Assembly (NCBI RefSeq): GCF_007992715.1
Contig: NZ_BKAU01000007.1
Coordinates: 1 to 64,000, forward strand
Direction: 5' to 3'
Length of the DNA: 64,000 nucleotides
Source of the DNA: Chitinophaga cymbidii
GTDB taxonomy: Bacteria; Bacteroidota; Bacteroidia; Chitinophagales; Chitinophagaceae
The translations under genes were made by a program, and so were the position numbers. Positions 27,905 through 35,665 of this stretch are shown here, piece by piece; the first letter of the stretch is position 1; every line of letters begins with the position of its first letter. The notes beneath the pieces were generated by a model that was not told where the DNA came from, made no database searches, and saw only the letters and a program-made list of their open reading frames with translations.

Positions 27905-28993
27905 ATGTCTGCAAATGATTGCACGCCGGCCGCTGGCCGCAAACGTCTGGGGTTCCTGGACAGATACCTGACCCTCTGGATATTTCTCGCCATGGCGGCC
28001 GGCGTTGCCATCGGGTATTTCATCCCGTCCAGCGCCGACTTCATCAACTCCTTCTCGACCGGCACCACTAACATTCCCCTGGCTATCGGCCTCATCCTCA
28101 TGATGTACCCGCCGCTGGCAAAGGTGAACTACGGTAAAATGGGTGAAGTGTTCCGAAACACCAAGATCCTCGGCGCCTCGTTGTTGCTCAACTGGGTGAT
28201 CGGCCCCGTGCTCATGTTCGGCCTGGCGGTGCTCTTCCTGCACGGCTACCCGGAATACATGATCGGGCTGATCCTCATCGGCCTGGCCCGCTGCATCGCC
28301 ATGGTGATCGTGTGGAACGAACTGGCGGAAGGCAACCGTGAATACGCCGCTGGGCTCGTGGCCCTGAACAGCGTGTTCCAGGTGCTGCTGTACAGCGTTT
28401 ACGCATGGTTTTTCATTACAGTGCTCCCGCCCGTGTTCGGCATTAAAGGGCTGGAAGTGAATATCACCATCGGCCAGATTGCGGAAAGCGTAGCCATCTA
28501 CCTGGGTATTCCCTTCGTCGCAGGCATCATCAGCCGCTTTGCGCTGATCCGCTGGAAGGGCGAAAAATGGTTCCAGGAGAAGTTCGTACCCGTGATTTCC
28601 CCGATCACCCTGATCGCGCTGCTGTTCACCATCGTGGTGATGTTCAGCCTGAAGGGAGAACTGATCGTGCAGATCCCGATGGACGTGATGCGCATCGCCA
28701 TCCCGCTCGCGATTTACTTCGTTATCATGTTCCTCGTGAGCATGTTCGTCGGCAAATCCCTGGGCGCCGATTACTCGAAAAACGCTTCCATCGCCTTTAC
28801 GGCGGCGGGAAACAACTTCGAGCTGGCGATAGCCGTAGCGATCGGTGTGTTCGGTATCAACAGCGGACAGGCGTTTGCCGGCGTGATCGGCCCGCTGGTG
28901 GAAGTACCCGCCCTGATCGCCCTGGTAAATGTGGCATTTTGGCTGCGTAAACGCTGGTATGGCAATCCAGAAGAAAAAGCATTGCAAGCATAA
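27905..28993 (+). CDS. acr3: ACR3-family arsenite efflux permease
   Basis: Inner-membrane As(III) exporter of 362 aa with ten hydrophobic segments. The essential Cys of TM4 is present at residue 130 in LARCIAMVIVWNELA, and the GxxxxxEVPALIAL block near the C-terminus carries the conserved Glu. It is 9 bp after the secreted ArsC-like gene and 21 bp before arsC. Confidence 0.96.
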   Translation: MSANDCTPAAGRKRLGFLDRYLTLWIFLAMAAGVAIGYFIPSSADFINSFSTGTTNIPLAIGLILMMYPPLAKVNYGKMGEVFRNTKILGASLLLNWVIGPVLMFGLAVLFLHGYPEYMIGLILIGLARCIAMVIVWNELAEGNREYAAGLVALNSVFQVLLYSVYAWFFITVLPPVFGIKGLEVNITIGQIAESVAIYLGIPFVAGIISRFALIRWKGEKWFQEKFVPVISPITLIALLFTIVVMFSLKGELIVQIPMDVMRIAIPLAIYFVIMFLVSMFVGKSLGADYSKNASIAFTAAGNNFELAIAVAIGVFGINSGQAFAGVIGPLVEVPALIALVNVAFWLRKRWYGNPEEKALQA

Positions 28994-29014
28994 ACTCAAA
29001 ACCTACAATTCCAA

Positions 29015-29443
29015 ATGAAGAAGATCCTGGTTCTTTGCACCGGCAATAGCTGCCGCAGCCAGATAGCAGAAGGCTATCTCCGTCACTTTGCGGGCGACGC
29101 GGCTGAAGTATATAGCGCGGGCGTAGAAACGCACGGCGTCAATCCCCGCGCCATCGCCACCATGGCGGAAGACGGCATCGATATCTCCGGCCACACCTCC
29201 AACAATATCTCCGAATACACCGACATCGACTTCGATTACGTGGTGACCGTTTGCGACCACGCGAAGGAACGCTGCCCTGTGTTTCCCTCGCGCGCGGAGA
29301 AGTTCCATGAGAATTTCCCCGACCCGGCCAAAGCCACCGGCACAGAAGAAGAAATCACGGAACAATTCCGCGAGGTACGTCAGATCATCCGCAACTATTT
29401 TGAACAATTCGTCAATACGCACGTCAAAACCGTAACTGCCTAA
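29015..29443 (+). CDS. arsC: Thioredoxin-coupled arsenate reductase
   Basis: 142-aa cytoplasmic enzyme reducing As(V) to As(III). CTGNSCR (Cys8 to Arg14) is the phosphate/arsenate-binding P-loop and VCDHAKERC supplies Cys80 and Cys87, the redox pair. The later FPDPAKATGTEEEI matches the Asp-Pro general-acid motif. Feeds arsenite to ACR3 and ArsM. Confidence 0.95.
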   Translation: MKKILVLCTGNSCRSQIAEGYLRHFAGDAAEVYSAGVETHGVNPRAIATMAEDGIDISGHTSNNISEYTDIDFDYVVTVCDHAKERCPVFPSRAEKFHENFPDPAKATGTEEEITEQFREVRQIIRNYFEQFVNTHVKTVTA

Positions 29444-29453
29444 ACCGCACCCG

Positions 29454-30227
29454 ATGAAAATTGCACTGTTTTCCGACATTCACGCGAACCTCCCGGCGCT
29501 GGAAGCCTTCTTCGCCGACCTGGAGAAGCGCAAACCCGACGCCGTTTACTGCCTCGGCGACCTGGTAGGTTATAATATCTGGCCCAACGAGGTGATCCAG
29601 GCGATCCGCAAGCGCGGCATCCCGACCATCGCCGGCAACTACGACCAGGGCATCGGCCGGATGAGCAACGAATGCGGCTGCGCCTACAAGACCACGGAGG
29701 ATAAGGACATGGGCCAGATTTCCATTTCCTACACCAACTCCCTTGTTGGCGACGATGAGCGCAAATACCTGCGCACCCTGCCCGCCCATATCCGCGTCGA
29801 GTTCCAGCTGAACGACGATACGCTGACCCTCATGCTGGTGCACGGCAGTCCCCGGAAGATCAACGAATACCTGTTCGAGGACCGGGACGAAAAGAGCATG
29901 CTGCGCATCCTCACCGACGCCAACGCCGATATCCTTTGTTTCGGCCACACGCATAAGCCTTATCACCGGATCATCTGCACAGAGCCCGGCGAAGCGCCCA
30001 AATGCCGCCACGCCATCAACATTGGCTCCGTCGGTAAACCGAAAGACGGCGATCCACGCGGCGGCTACGTGATGCTGCACATCGACGAAACCCTGTCCAT
30101 CCACGACCGCAATTCCCTCCAGGTGGAGTTTATCCGCTTCGGGTACGACGTGGAAAAGGCAGCCAAGGCCGTAGAAACCAGTATTCTTCCGAATGAATAT
30201 GCAGACATGTTGAGAAGGGGCTTTTAG
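29454..30227 (+). CDS. Metallophosphoesterase (YfcE/calcineurin-like) in the ars operon
   Basis: 257-aa enzyme with all calcineurin-like motifs: SDIHANLPAL (Asp8, His10), CLGDLVGYNIWPNE, AGNYD, LVHGSPR and FGHTHKPY, a dinuclear metal centre. It is 10 bp after arsC and seems to be the last gene of the operon, since a terminator overlaps its stop codon. The substrate is unknown; association with arsenic resistance may point to hydrolysis of arsenylated or stress-derived phosphoesters, which is speculation. Confidence 0.88.
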   Translation: MKIALFSDIHANLPALEAFFADLEKRKPDAVYCLGDLVGYNIWPNEVIQAIRKRGIPTIAGNYDQGIGRMSNECGCAYKTTEDKDMGQISISYTNSLVGDDERKYLRTLPAHIRVEFQLNDDTLTLMLVHGSPRKINEYLFEDRDEKSMLRILTDANADILCFGHTHKPYHRIICTEPGEAPKCRHAINIGSVGKPKDGDPRGGYVMLHIDETLSIHDRNSLQVEFIRFGYDVEKAAKAVETSILPNEYADMLRRGF

Positions 30228-30240
30228 GCCCCTTTTCTTT
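30215..30240 (+). terminator. Intrinsic terminator ending the arsenic operon
   Basis: AAGGGGC-ttttag-GCCCCTT followed by TTCTTT: a 7-bp GC-rich stem with U-tract. It overlaps the stop codon (TAG 30225-30227) of the metallophosphoesterase gene and lies 12 bp before the sigma-factor gene. Confidence 0.7.
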
Positions 30241-30251
30241 AATCCATCGAT

Positions 30252-30797
30252 ATGCAAACCATTTTGCCCATCCTAGCGCAGCTGGAAGACAAGCTGGAGC
30301 AGCGCATCTGTTCCCGGGTCAACCATGCCGACTGCTGCGAAGATATCCTCCAGGATGTATACCTGAAGCTACTGCAACGCTTGCCGCAGGTTTCAAAGGC
30401 GGAAAACGTGATCCCTTACGTGATGAAGATGGCGGACAACGCCGTGGCGGATTATTTCCGGAAGAACGGGAAAGTGTTCACAGGCGCCACCGAGGCCGAA
30501 CACCTGCCCGCCCCGGCCAACGAACCGGAAAACCTCGTGGCGCGGTTGTCCGATTCGTTCGTGGGCCAGATGATCCAGACCCTTCCGCCGATTTACCGCG
30601 ACGCACTGTTGAAAACAGAAATCGAGGGTATGTCGCAAAAGCAACTGGCAGCGGAGCTGGATATGTCGTATTCCGGGCTGAAGTCGCGGGTACAGCGGGC
30701 AAAGGAGATGCTGCGCGCCGCCATTCTGAATTGCTGCGATTTTGAGTTCGACAAATATGGGAACATCGTTTCGTGCTGCGGCGAAGATTGTACCTGA
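30252..30797 (+). CDS. SigZ-like ECF sigma factor with Cys-rich C-terminus
   Basis: 181 aa. Region 2 (CCEDILQDVYLKLLQRLPQV, VIPYVMKMADNAVADYFRK) and region 4 (LPPIYRDALLKTEIEGMSQKQLAAELDMSYSGLKSRVQRAKEML) are clear. The tail has Cys161, Cys162, Cys175, Cys176 and Cys180, which together with Cys residues at the N-terminus (RICS, DCCEDI) look like a thiol metal or arsenic sensor. No anti-sigma gene is adjacent. Placed between the ars operon and the mercury genes, it may be a metalloid-responsive sigma factor; this is inference. Confidence 0.85.
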   Translation: MQTILPILAQLEDKLEQRICSRVNHADCCEDILQDVYLKLLQRLPQVSKAENVIPYVMKMADNAVADYFRKNGKVFTGATEAEHLPAPANEPENLVARLSDSFVGQMIQTLPPIYRDALLKTEIEGMSQKQLAAELDMSYSGLKSRVQRAKEMLRAAILNCCDFEFDKYGNIVSCCGEDCT

Positions 30798-30851
30798 AGA
30801 AAGTTTGCGTCTTTTTTCTAAATGGCCCGTCATATAGGAAAACCATTCAAC

Positions 30852-31781
30852 ATGCATTACAAACTATCCAAAAGAAAGACGTTTCTCCTCCTGCCCCTGA
30901 CCATCGCATTCGTTATAATGGCGGCATTCCGCTTCGCGGGCAACGCCCTGCACCCGCTGGAGCCCCTGAGCCAGCATTACAAAACGCTGTCGGAACTGAA
31001 CCCGTTACCAAACAGTTCCCGTGCCTGGATGGACACGATCCGTTACCCATGGGCGGAATACGGTAAAGGCGCGCAGGGTAATACGTTGTGGCGAACGGTG
31101 TATCTTGGTGGTGAGCCGGAAGCCATACTGCCGGGCCTCGTGACCCCGCCGGCCAACAGCTCCGACCAGACCAGGGCCGAGCTGGACTACCTGCTCCGCT
31201 TGCAGCAAAACAGGACACCACAGGAAGTTGCACAGGCGCAATACATCGCCAACATCGGCTCCTGGCCGAATATCCTGAACCCGGAAGATCCTGATTTCCA
31301 GGAGAACCGGAAACAGCTCTTTTACATCGCTTCTTCCGTTGGGGAATGGTACAACGATAAGAACTTTCCGGTCACAACGGAGCTGCTGCTCAACTGCATC
31401 CAGGATATCCGGGTGACGGAGTTCCGGTTGAAATGGCACTTCAAGCGGGCGCGGCCCTACCACCTGGAACCAGCGTTGAAGCCGTTGGCCCGGATCTCGT
31501 CGCCGTCATTTGCGAGCGGGCATTCGCTGTGGGCGTTTTCGGAAGCCTTCCTGTTTGCCGAGATCATCCCGGAGCGGCGCGCCGATTTTTTGAAAATGGC
31601 GGAGGAAGTCCGTTGGTCGCGGGAGCTGATGGGCATCCATTACCCGAGCGATAACGAGGCTTCTCGCGTCATCAGCTGGAACCTCCTGAGTGCCTGGAGC
31701 AAGAACCCGGCATTCGTGGAGGCACTGAAGAAAGCGCGAAAGGAATGGAAGGACTGGAACAAATCGAATCAACGAAAATAA
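30852..31781 (+). CDS. PAP2-family phosphatase (class A acid phosphatase / haloperoxidase fold)
   Basis: 309 aa from ATG 30852, chosen because it opens with a membrane or signal segment (TFLLLPLTIAFVIMAAF); an upstream ATG at 30822 is possible. The three PAP2 motifs are intact: KWHFKRARP, PSFASGHS and SRELMGIHYPSDNEASR, giving the phosphate- or vanadate-binding pocket. It is probably periplasmic. It follows the sigma gene by 54 bp. The substrate is unknown; PAP2 enzymes can bind oxyanions such as vanadate or arsenate in this pocket. Confidence 0.85.
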   Translation: MHYKLSKRKTFLLLPLTIAFVIMAAFRFAGNALHPLEPLSQHYKTLSELNPLPNSSRAWMDTIRYPWAEYGKGAQGNTLWRTVYLGGEPEAILPGLVTPPANSSDQTRAELDYLLRLQQNRTPQEVAQAQYIANIGSWPNILNPEDPDFQENRKQLFYIASSVGEWYNDKNFPVTTELLLNCIQDIRVTEFRLKWHFKRARPYHLEPALKPLARISSPSFASGHSLWAFSEAFLFAEIIPERRADFLKMAEEVRWSRELMGIHYPSDNEASRVISWNLLSAWSKNPAFVEALKKARKEWKDWNKSNQRK

Positions 31782-31813
31782 CCAGCTTTTACAGACATAC
31801 CCATCATTTTTGC

Positions 31814-31853
31814 AATCCTTTGTATTTAAGCAACTGCTTAAATACAAAGGATT
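31814..31853. promoter_or_regulatory. 40-bp near-continuous palindrome: operator and/or terminator
   Basis: Two perfect 19-nt arms (AATCCTTTGTATTTAAGCA and its complement) flank the dinucleotide AC. The inner TTTAAGCA-ac-TGCTTAAA resembles the interrupted 12-2-12 operators of SmtB/ArsR repressors, and the next gene encodes such a repressor. In RNA it would form a 19-bp hairpin that could also end the PAP2 transcript. Confidence 0.65.
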
Positions 31854-31858
31854 ATACT

Positions 31859-31866
31859 TAGATTTG
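31859..31866 (+). promoter_or_regulatory. -7 box of the second ArsR gene
   Basis: TAGATTTG fits TAnnTTTG exactly and ends only 4 nt before the ATG at 31871. Transcription would therefore begin at or near the start codon (leaderless), just downstream of the 40-bp palindrome. Confidence 0.5.
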
Positions 31867-31870
31867 AAAA

Positions 31871-32248
31871 ATGGAAGGTAATAGTTGCATCCGCCTGTAC
31901 GCAGACCAGGCGCAGATCATGGCCTGCAAAAGCAAGCTGAAAGCTGCAGAGAAGGCTTTCGCTAGTTTGTCGGCGGTATTGTCGCTTGCCGGAAATGAAG
32001 TCCGGCTGAAGATACTTTACCTGCTGGAAGAGGAAAAAGAACTATGCCCCTGCGACCTTTCCGACATTTTGGGAATGACCATCCCGGCGATATCCCAGCA
32101 TTTAAAGAAACTGAAGGATGGCGGTATCGTTCAGACGCAGAAAGATGGTCAGACCGTATTCTACTCGCTGGTAAAAGAATTGCTCCCGATAGTAAAGCCG
32201 TTTTTTACGCATATCAATTCGGAAACCTTTAAAACCGAAGTAACATGA
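31871..32248 (+). CDS. ArsR/SmtB-family metal-responsive repressor with ELCPCDL site
   Basis: 125 aa. The winged helix is SLAGNEVRLKILYLLEEEKELCPCDLSDILGMTIPAISQHLKKLKDGGIVQ. ELCPCDL is the alpha-3 thiol site of the ArsR type (CxC), and further Cys at positions 6 and 19 may complete it. It overlaps merTP by 4 nt (ATGA), so it is the regulator of a mercury or thiophilic-metal uptake/detox operon rather than a classical zinc sensor. Confidence 0.88.
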   Translation: MEGNSCIRLYADQAQIMACKSKLKAAEKAFASLSAVLSLAGNEVRLKILYLLEEEKELCPCDLSDILGMTIPAISQHLKKLKDGGIVQTQKDGQTVFYSLVKELLPIVKPFFTHINSETFKTEVT

Positions 32249-32913
32249 AAAAGGCCAGATCTTCCGGCGCCGCAATCGGCACGGGCTTGCTGACCGCCAT
32301 CGCCGCATCGCTCTGCTGCATAACGCCCATTATCGCTATGATCGCAGGAAGCAGCAGTCTGCTGGCCAGTTTTTCCTGGCTGGAGCCGGCACGGCCTTAT
32401 CTCATTGGCATTTCGGCAGTGGTATTGCTATACGCCTGGTACCTGCAGTTTAAACCGGCGAAACCATCGAGCGCAGATTGCCACTGCGAACCGGTAAAAA
32501 AGACCTCGTTTCAGCAATCAAAAAAATTCCTTGCGATCATCACACTATTTTCCGTGTTGATGATGACTTTCCCATTGTACGCCAGCATGTTTTACCCGGA
32601 AGGCAAAGGAGAGGTTTCTGAGCACAAAGCCCTGGATAATAAGCAACAGGCAAAATTTACGATACAGGGAATGACCTGCGCGAGCTGCGAAGCTCATGTG
32701 AACAATGAAATCTCTAAAGTACAGGGCGTACTGTCATATACCACATCTTTCAAGGCCAGAAGTAGCATTGTGGCCTTCGACTCAACAAAAACGAATATGG
32801 ATGCCATTGCGGCGGCAATCGGGAAAACGGGCTACAAAGTACGCGGATCGGAGGTTATCGACAGCACATGTGCTACGGGGGATAAATCCTGCTGCGAAAC
32901 CGACTCAAAGTAG
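32245..32913 (+). CDS. MerT-MerP fusion mercuric-ion transport protein
   Basis: 222 aa. The MerT-like part has a first membrane helix with the vicinal pair Cys24-Cys25 (SLCCITP), two more membrane helices, and CHC at 79-81 in a loop. The C-terminal MerP-like HMA domain has GMTCASC (Cys145, Cys148). Mercuric ion would be bound and imported to a cytoplasmic reductase; no merA is seen in this window, so detoxification may end elsewhere or the protein may carry another thiophilic metal. Confidence 0.88.
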   Translation: MKKARSSGAAIGTGLLTAIAASLCCITPIIAMIAGSSSLLASFSWLEPARPYLIGISAVVLLYAWYLQFKPAKPSSADCHCEPVKKTSFQQSKKFLAIITLFSVLMMTFPLYASMFYPEGKGEVSEHKALDNKQQAKFTIQGMTCASCEAHVNNEISKVQGVLSYTTSFKARSSIVAFDSTKTNMDAIAAAIGKTGYKVRGSEVIDSTCATGDKSCCETDSK

Positions 32914-32962
32914 TTTAATAGAGGATAAAAGGGATTTCCGAAAAGAAGAAAAAATTATCGAA

Positions 32963-33178
32963 ATGCAAGAAAATATCATTTTGAAATCGACTATAACTTG
33001 CCCACATTGCGGTTTTCAGAAAGAAGAAGCTATGCCGGTAGACGCCTGTCAATACTTCTACACCTGTACGAGCTGCAATACCAGGCTGAAGCCGAAGCAC
33101 GGGGATTGTTGCGTGTACTGCAGCTACGGGACGGTGAAGTGTCCGCCAATACAAATGAATAAGTCTTGTTGCTCATAA
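32963..33178 (+). CDS. Small Cys-rich GDCC-type zinc-ribbon-like protein
   Basis: 71 aa from ATG 32963. Pattern: TCPHCGFQK, CTSCNTRLKPKHGDCCVYCSYGTVKCPP and a terminal SCC. The two CxxC pairs suggest a zinc ribbon, and GDCCVYCSYG is a recurrent motif beside merTP-like genes in Bacteroidota. The function is not known; probably a metal-binding accessory protein of the mercury operon. Confidence 0.75.
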   Translation: MQENIILKSTITCPHCGFQKEEAMPVDACQYFYTCTSCNTRLKPKHGDCCVYCSYGTVKCPPIQMNKSCCS

Positions 33179-33231
33179 TCAGGGAGGATCATCAATGTTA
33201 CTGGACTTTCGGGGCATCGGTTTAGGATTCA

Positions 33232-34289
33232 ATGAAAGTTATGGGTAAAGTATATGACGTGATTGTGCTCGGCGGCGGGCAGAGCGCCCTTGCGGTCGCC
33301 TATTACCTGCGCAGGTCCGGGCTGGACTTCCTGTTGCTGGATAAAGAACCTACACCCGGCGGCTCCTGGCAATATGCCTGGGATTCGCTTTCCCATTTTT
33401 CGCTGGCGCAGTGGAGCTCGCTTCCCGGCATGATCGCGCCCGGCGGCGCTGGGTACTACCCCAGCAGGGACGAAACGATCACCTATCTGCGGAATTACGA
33501 ACAACGATACTGCTTACCGGTGGAGCGGTCTGTGGAAGTTACAGAGGCACGTCGGGACGATGATATTTTCCTGCTGGAAACTTCCCGCGGCACCTACCAG
33601 GCCAGGGCCGTCGTTAACGCGACCGACAGTTTTACCAATCCGATCATTCCGGCAATCGAAGGCCGGGAGGAATTCGGCTGCGTGGTGATGCATTCTTCCC
33701 AATATCGTTCCCTGGCGGCTTTCGTCGGGCAACGGGTGGCGGTTGTGGGCGAAGGTAACTCTGGCGCCCAGATTCTTGCGGAGCTGTCGCGCGTGGCGGA
33801 TACGCTTTGGGTAACGCCGAAGCCGCCATCATTCTTGCCGGATGAAGTGGACGGAAGATAGCGGCCACCCAACAATACGAGGCCCGCAAGCAAGGCAAGG
33901 ATTTCAAGCCGCCATCGCTCGGCCAGATCTTGATGGTGCCTTCGGTGATGGATGCCCGTGCGCGGGATGTGCTGCATGCGGTACCGGCGTTCGATTACTT
34001 TACCGAAAATGGAATTGGTTGGAGGGATGGCCGCACAGAGGCGGTGGATGCCGTCTTTATCTGCACTGGCTTCCGGCCGTCGCTCTAGCACTTGCAGCCG
34101 ATGTTGCCGGTGCTCCCGGATGGGAAGGCCGAAACGGAAGGCACCCGCTCCATGGTGCCGTGTTTGTGGCTCGTGGGTTACGGAAACTGGACAGGGTTCG
34201 CGTCTGCCACGCTCATCGGTATCGGGCGTTCCGCGAAAAAGACCGTCGATGAAATCGTAACCCACTTGAAACAACTCATTATATTTTAA
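33232..34289 (+). pseudogene. arsO: ArsO-like flavin monooxygenase, inactivated
   Basis: The N-terminal part (33232-33861) is a FAD/NAD(P)H monooxygenase with Rossmann motif VLGGGQSALAVAYYLRRSG, TPGGSW, YPSRDETITYLRNYEQ and the second GEGNSGAQIL, stopping after FLPDEVDGR. The protein then continues in another frame (AATQQYEARKQGKDFKPPSLG... VDAVFICTGFRPSL), meets an in-frame TAG at 34086-34088, and finishes with LVGYGNWTGFASATLIGIGR to 34289. So there are two lesions: a deletion near 33850 and a nonsense codon. It resembles ArsO, common in arsenic loci. Confidence 0.82.
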
Positions 34290-34343
34290 TCTTTATCTTT
34301 GAAAGGCAATTAGTATAATATTGCACTTTATTAACCTTCAACA

Positions 34344-34913
34344 ATGGTATTATTTATTAAAAACATGGTTTGCGACCGCTGCATCATGGTCGTTCGCCAG
34401 CTCCTTGAAGAAACCGGAATCCCATTTGAAGACATCCAACTGGGAGAAGTAACCATTTCCGCTCCGGTCGCTGAAGAAAAATTGCCGGTTTTGAAGAACC
34501 GGCTTCAGCAACTGGGATTCGAGCTGCTGGATGATAAAAAAAGTACCACGGTCGAAAAAGTAAAAAATATCGTAATTCAACTGATCCACAGTGTGGACGA
34601 AGTCGAGCTATCCCAGAAACTCTCCGTCTTCCTCCAGGAAAAAACGGGGATGGAATACACCCAGCTCTCAAACCTCTTTTCTACGGTTGAAGGAACGACA
34701 ATTGAAAAATACGTAATCCTCCAGCGCATCGAGAAAGCCAAGGAATTGCTTACCTACAACGAGCTCTCGGTAGGCGAAATAGCGGAAAAACTTGGCTACA
34801 GCAGTATCCAGTACCTTTCCCAGCAATTCAAAAAAGTTACCGGCCTTACCACGTCGCAGTTCAAACAGTCCCAGGAAAATCAACGGAAACCGCTGGATAA
34901 AGTAAAATCCTGA
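34344..34913 (+). CDS. Metal-sensing AraC-type regulator with N-terminal HMA-like domain (copy 1)
   Basis: 189 aa. Residues 1-75 have the length and pattern of a heavy-metal-associated domain with CDRC (Cys10, Cys13) after a hydrophobic strand, and end in LGFELLDDKKS. Residues about 80-180 are an AraC-type DNA-binding region: EGTTIEKYVILQRIEKAKELL and VGEIAEKLGYSSIQYLSQQFKKVTG. The CxxC is the usual Cu(I) site of HMA chaperones, so this may be a one-component copper regulator. A paralogue lies 85 bp downstream and CopA follows. Confidence 0.82.
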   Translation: MVLFIKNMVCDRCIMVVRQLLEETGIPFEDIQLGEVTISAPVAEEKLPVLKNRLQQLGFELLDDKKSTTVEKVKNIVIQLIHSVDEVELSQKLSVFLQEKTGMEYTQLSNLFSTVEGTTIEKYVILQRIEKAKELLTYNELSVGEIAEKLGYSSIQYLSQQFKKVTGLTTSQFKQSQENQRKPLDKVKS

Positions 34914-34933
34914 TAATTTTATAATCGTTCGCC

Positions 34934-34975
34934 AAAATTATATAACAGTTCTTCCTGCACCTTGCCTCACCTTTG
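34934..34975 (+). promoter_or_regulatory. Shared copper-island promoter motif, upstream of regulator copy 2
   Basis: AAAATTATATAACAG at 34934-34948, followed 25 nt after its ACA by TTTG (CACCTTTG, 34968-34975, a partial match to TAnnTTTG). The same motif with the same spacing occurs upstream of copA, an HMA chaperone gene and an HYCMG gene. Confidence 0.55.
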
Positions 34976-34998
34976 CATAAGTTCAAATATTTGGCTTT

Positions 34999-35586
34999 AT
35001 GCATAGCACATACAAAATTTTCATAAAGGGTATGGTCTGCGAAAGGTGTATCCACTCCATCCGCCAGGTTTTGCGGGAGTTGAATATCCCTGTCACTAAC
35101 ATCAGTTTGGGAGAAATCACCACGGTATCCGCATTGTCCGCCCCCGATATTGCTGCCCTCAGCGAAAAATTGGCCCCTCTGGGATTTTCGCTTCTGGAAG
35201 ACAAGAAAACCAAGCTAGCGCGAGACATCAAGAAGATCGTGGAACAGGTGTACTCCGGATCCTATGATTTCCCCGAGAAGTTCAAATTCTCCGAGACGCT
35301 AGCGAAAAAGCTGAATAAGGAATTTACCACGCTCAGCTCCATCTTTTCTGAGGTGGAAGGAATAACCCTGGAGAAATACATTATAGAATTTCGTATTGAA
35401 AAAATCAAGGAATTCCTCGTATATACCGACGATTCCCTCACAAATATTGCCTACAATCTCGGGTTCAGCAGCATAGGCCATCTGTCCCGGCAGTTCAAAG
35501 CGAATACAGGGTTGCCCCCTTCTCACTTCCAGAAAATTCGGCAAAATAAGCAGTCGCTTTCTGGCAAAGGCAAGCCAGCCAACTGA
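34999..35586 (+). CDS. Metal-sensing AraC-type regulator with N-terminal HMA-like domain (copy 2)
   Basis: 195 aa, paralogue of the preceding gene along its whole length. HMA-like N-terminus with MVCERC (Cys14, Cys17) and LGFSLLEDKKTKLARDIKK; AraC region with EGITLEKYIIEFRIEKIKEFL and NIAYNLGFSSIGHLSRQFKANTG. It lies 80 bp before CopA and has the shared promoter motif upstream, so it may autoregulate and control copA. Two diverged copies could respond to different metals or thresholds. Confidence 0.84.
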   Translation: MHSTYKIFIKGMVCERCIHSIRQVLRELNIPVTNISLGEITTVSALSAPDIAALSEKLAPLGFSLLEDKKTKLARDIKKIVEQVYSGSYDFPEKFKFSETLAKKLNKEFTTLSSIFSEVEGITLEKYIIEFRIEKIKEFLVYTDDSLTNIAYNLGFSSIGHLSRQFKANTGLPPSHFQKIRQNKQSLSGKGKPAN

Positions 35587-35607
35587 GGAATTATATACAA
35601 ATATCCG

Positions 35608-35649
35608 GAAATAGTGTAATAACCACCCCGGTCTTCTGGCGTAATTTTG
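35608..35649 (+). promoter_or_regulatory. Shared copper-island promoter motif, upstream of copA
   Basis: GAAATAGTGTAATAA (35608-35622) matches the motif less well (about 10 of 15), but sits at exactly the same distance from a perfect -7 box TAATTTTG (35642-35649). Confidence 0.5.
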
Positions 35650-35665
35650 TTGAAAATCAGGAAAA

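Noticed and set aside
34306..34320. GCAATTAGTATAATA before HMA-AraC copy 1 as another copper motif
   Set aside because: It has a one-base insertion and no -7 box at the fixed distance; the placement would put the start inside the gene.
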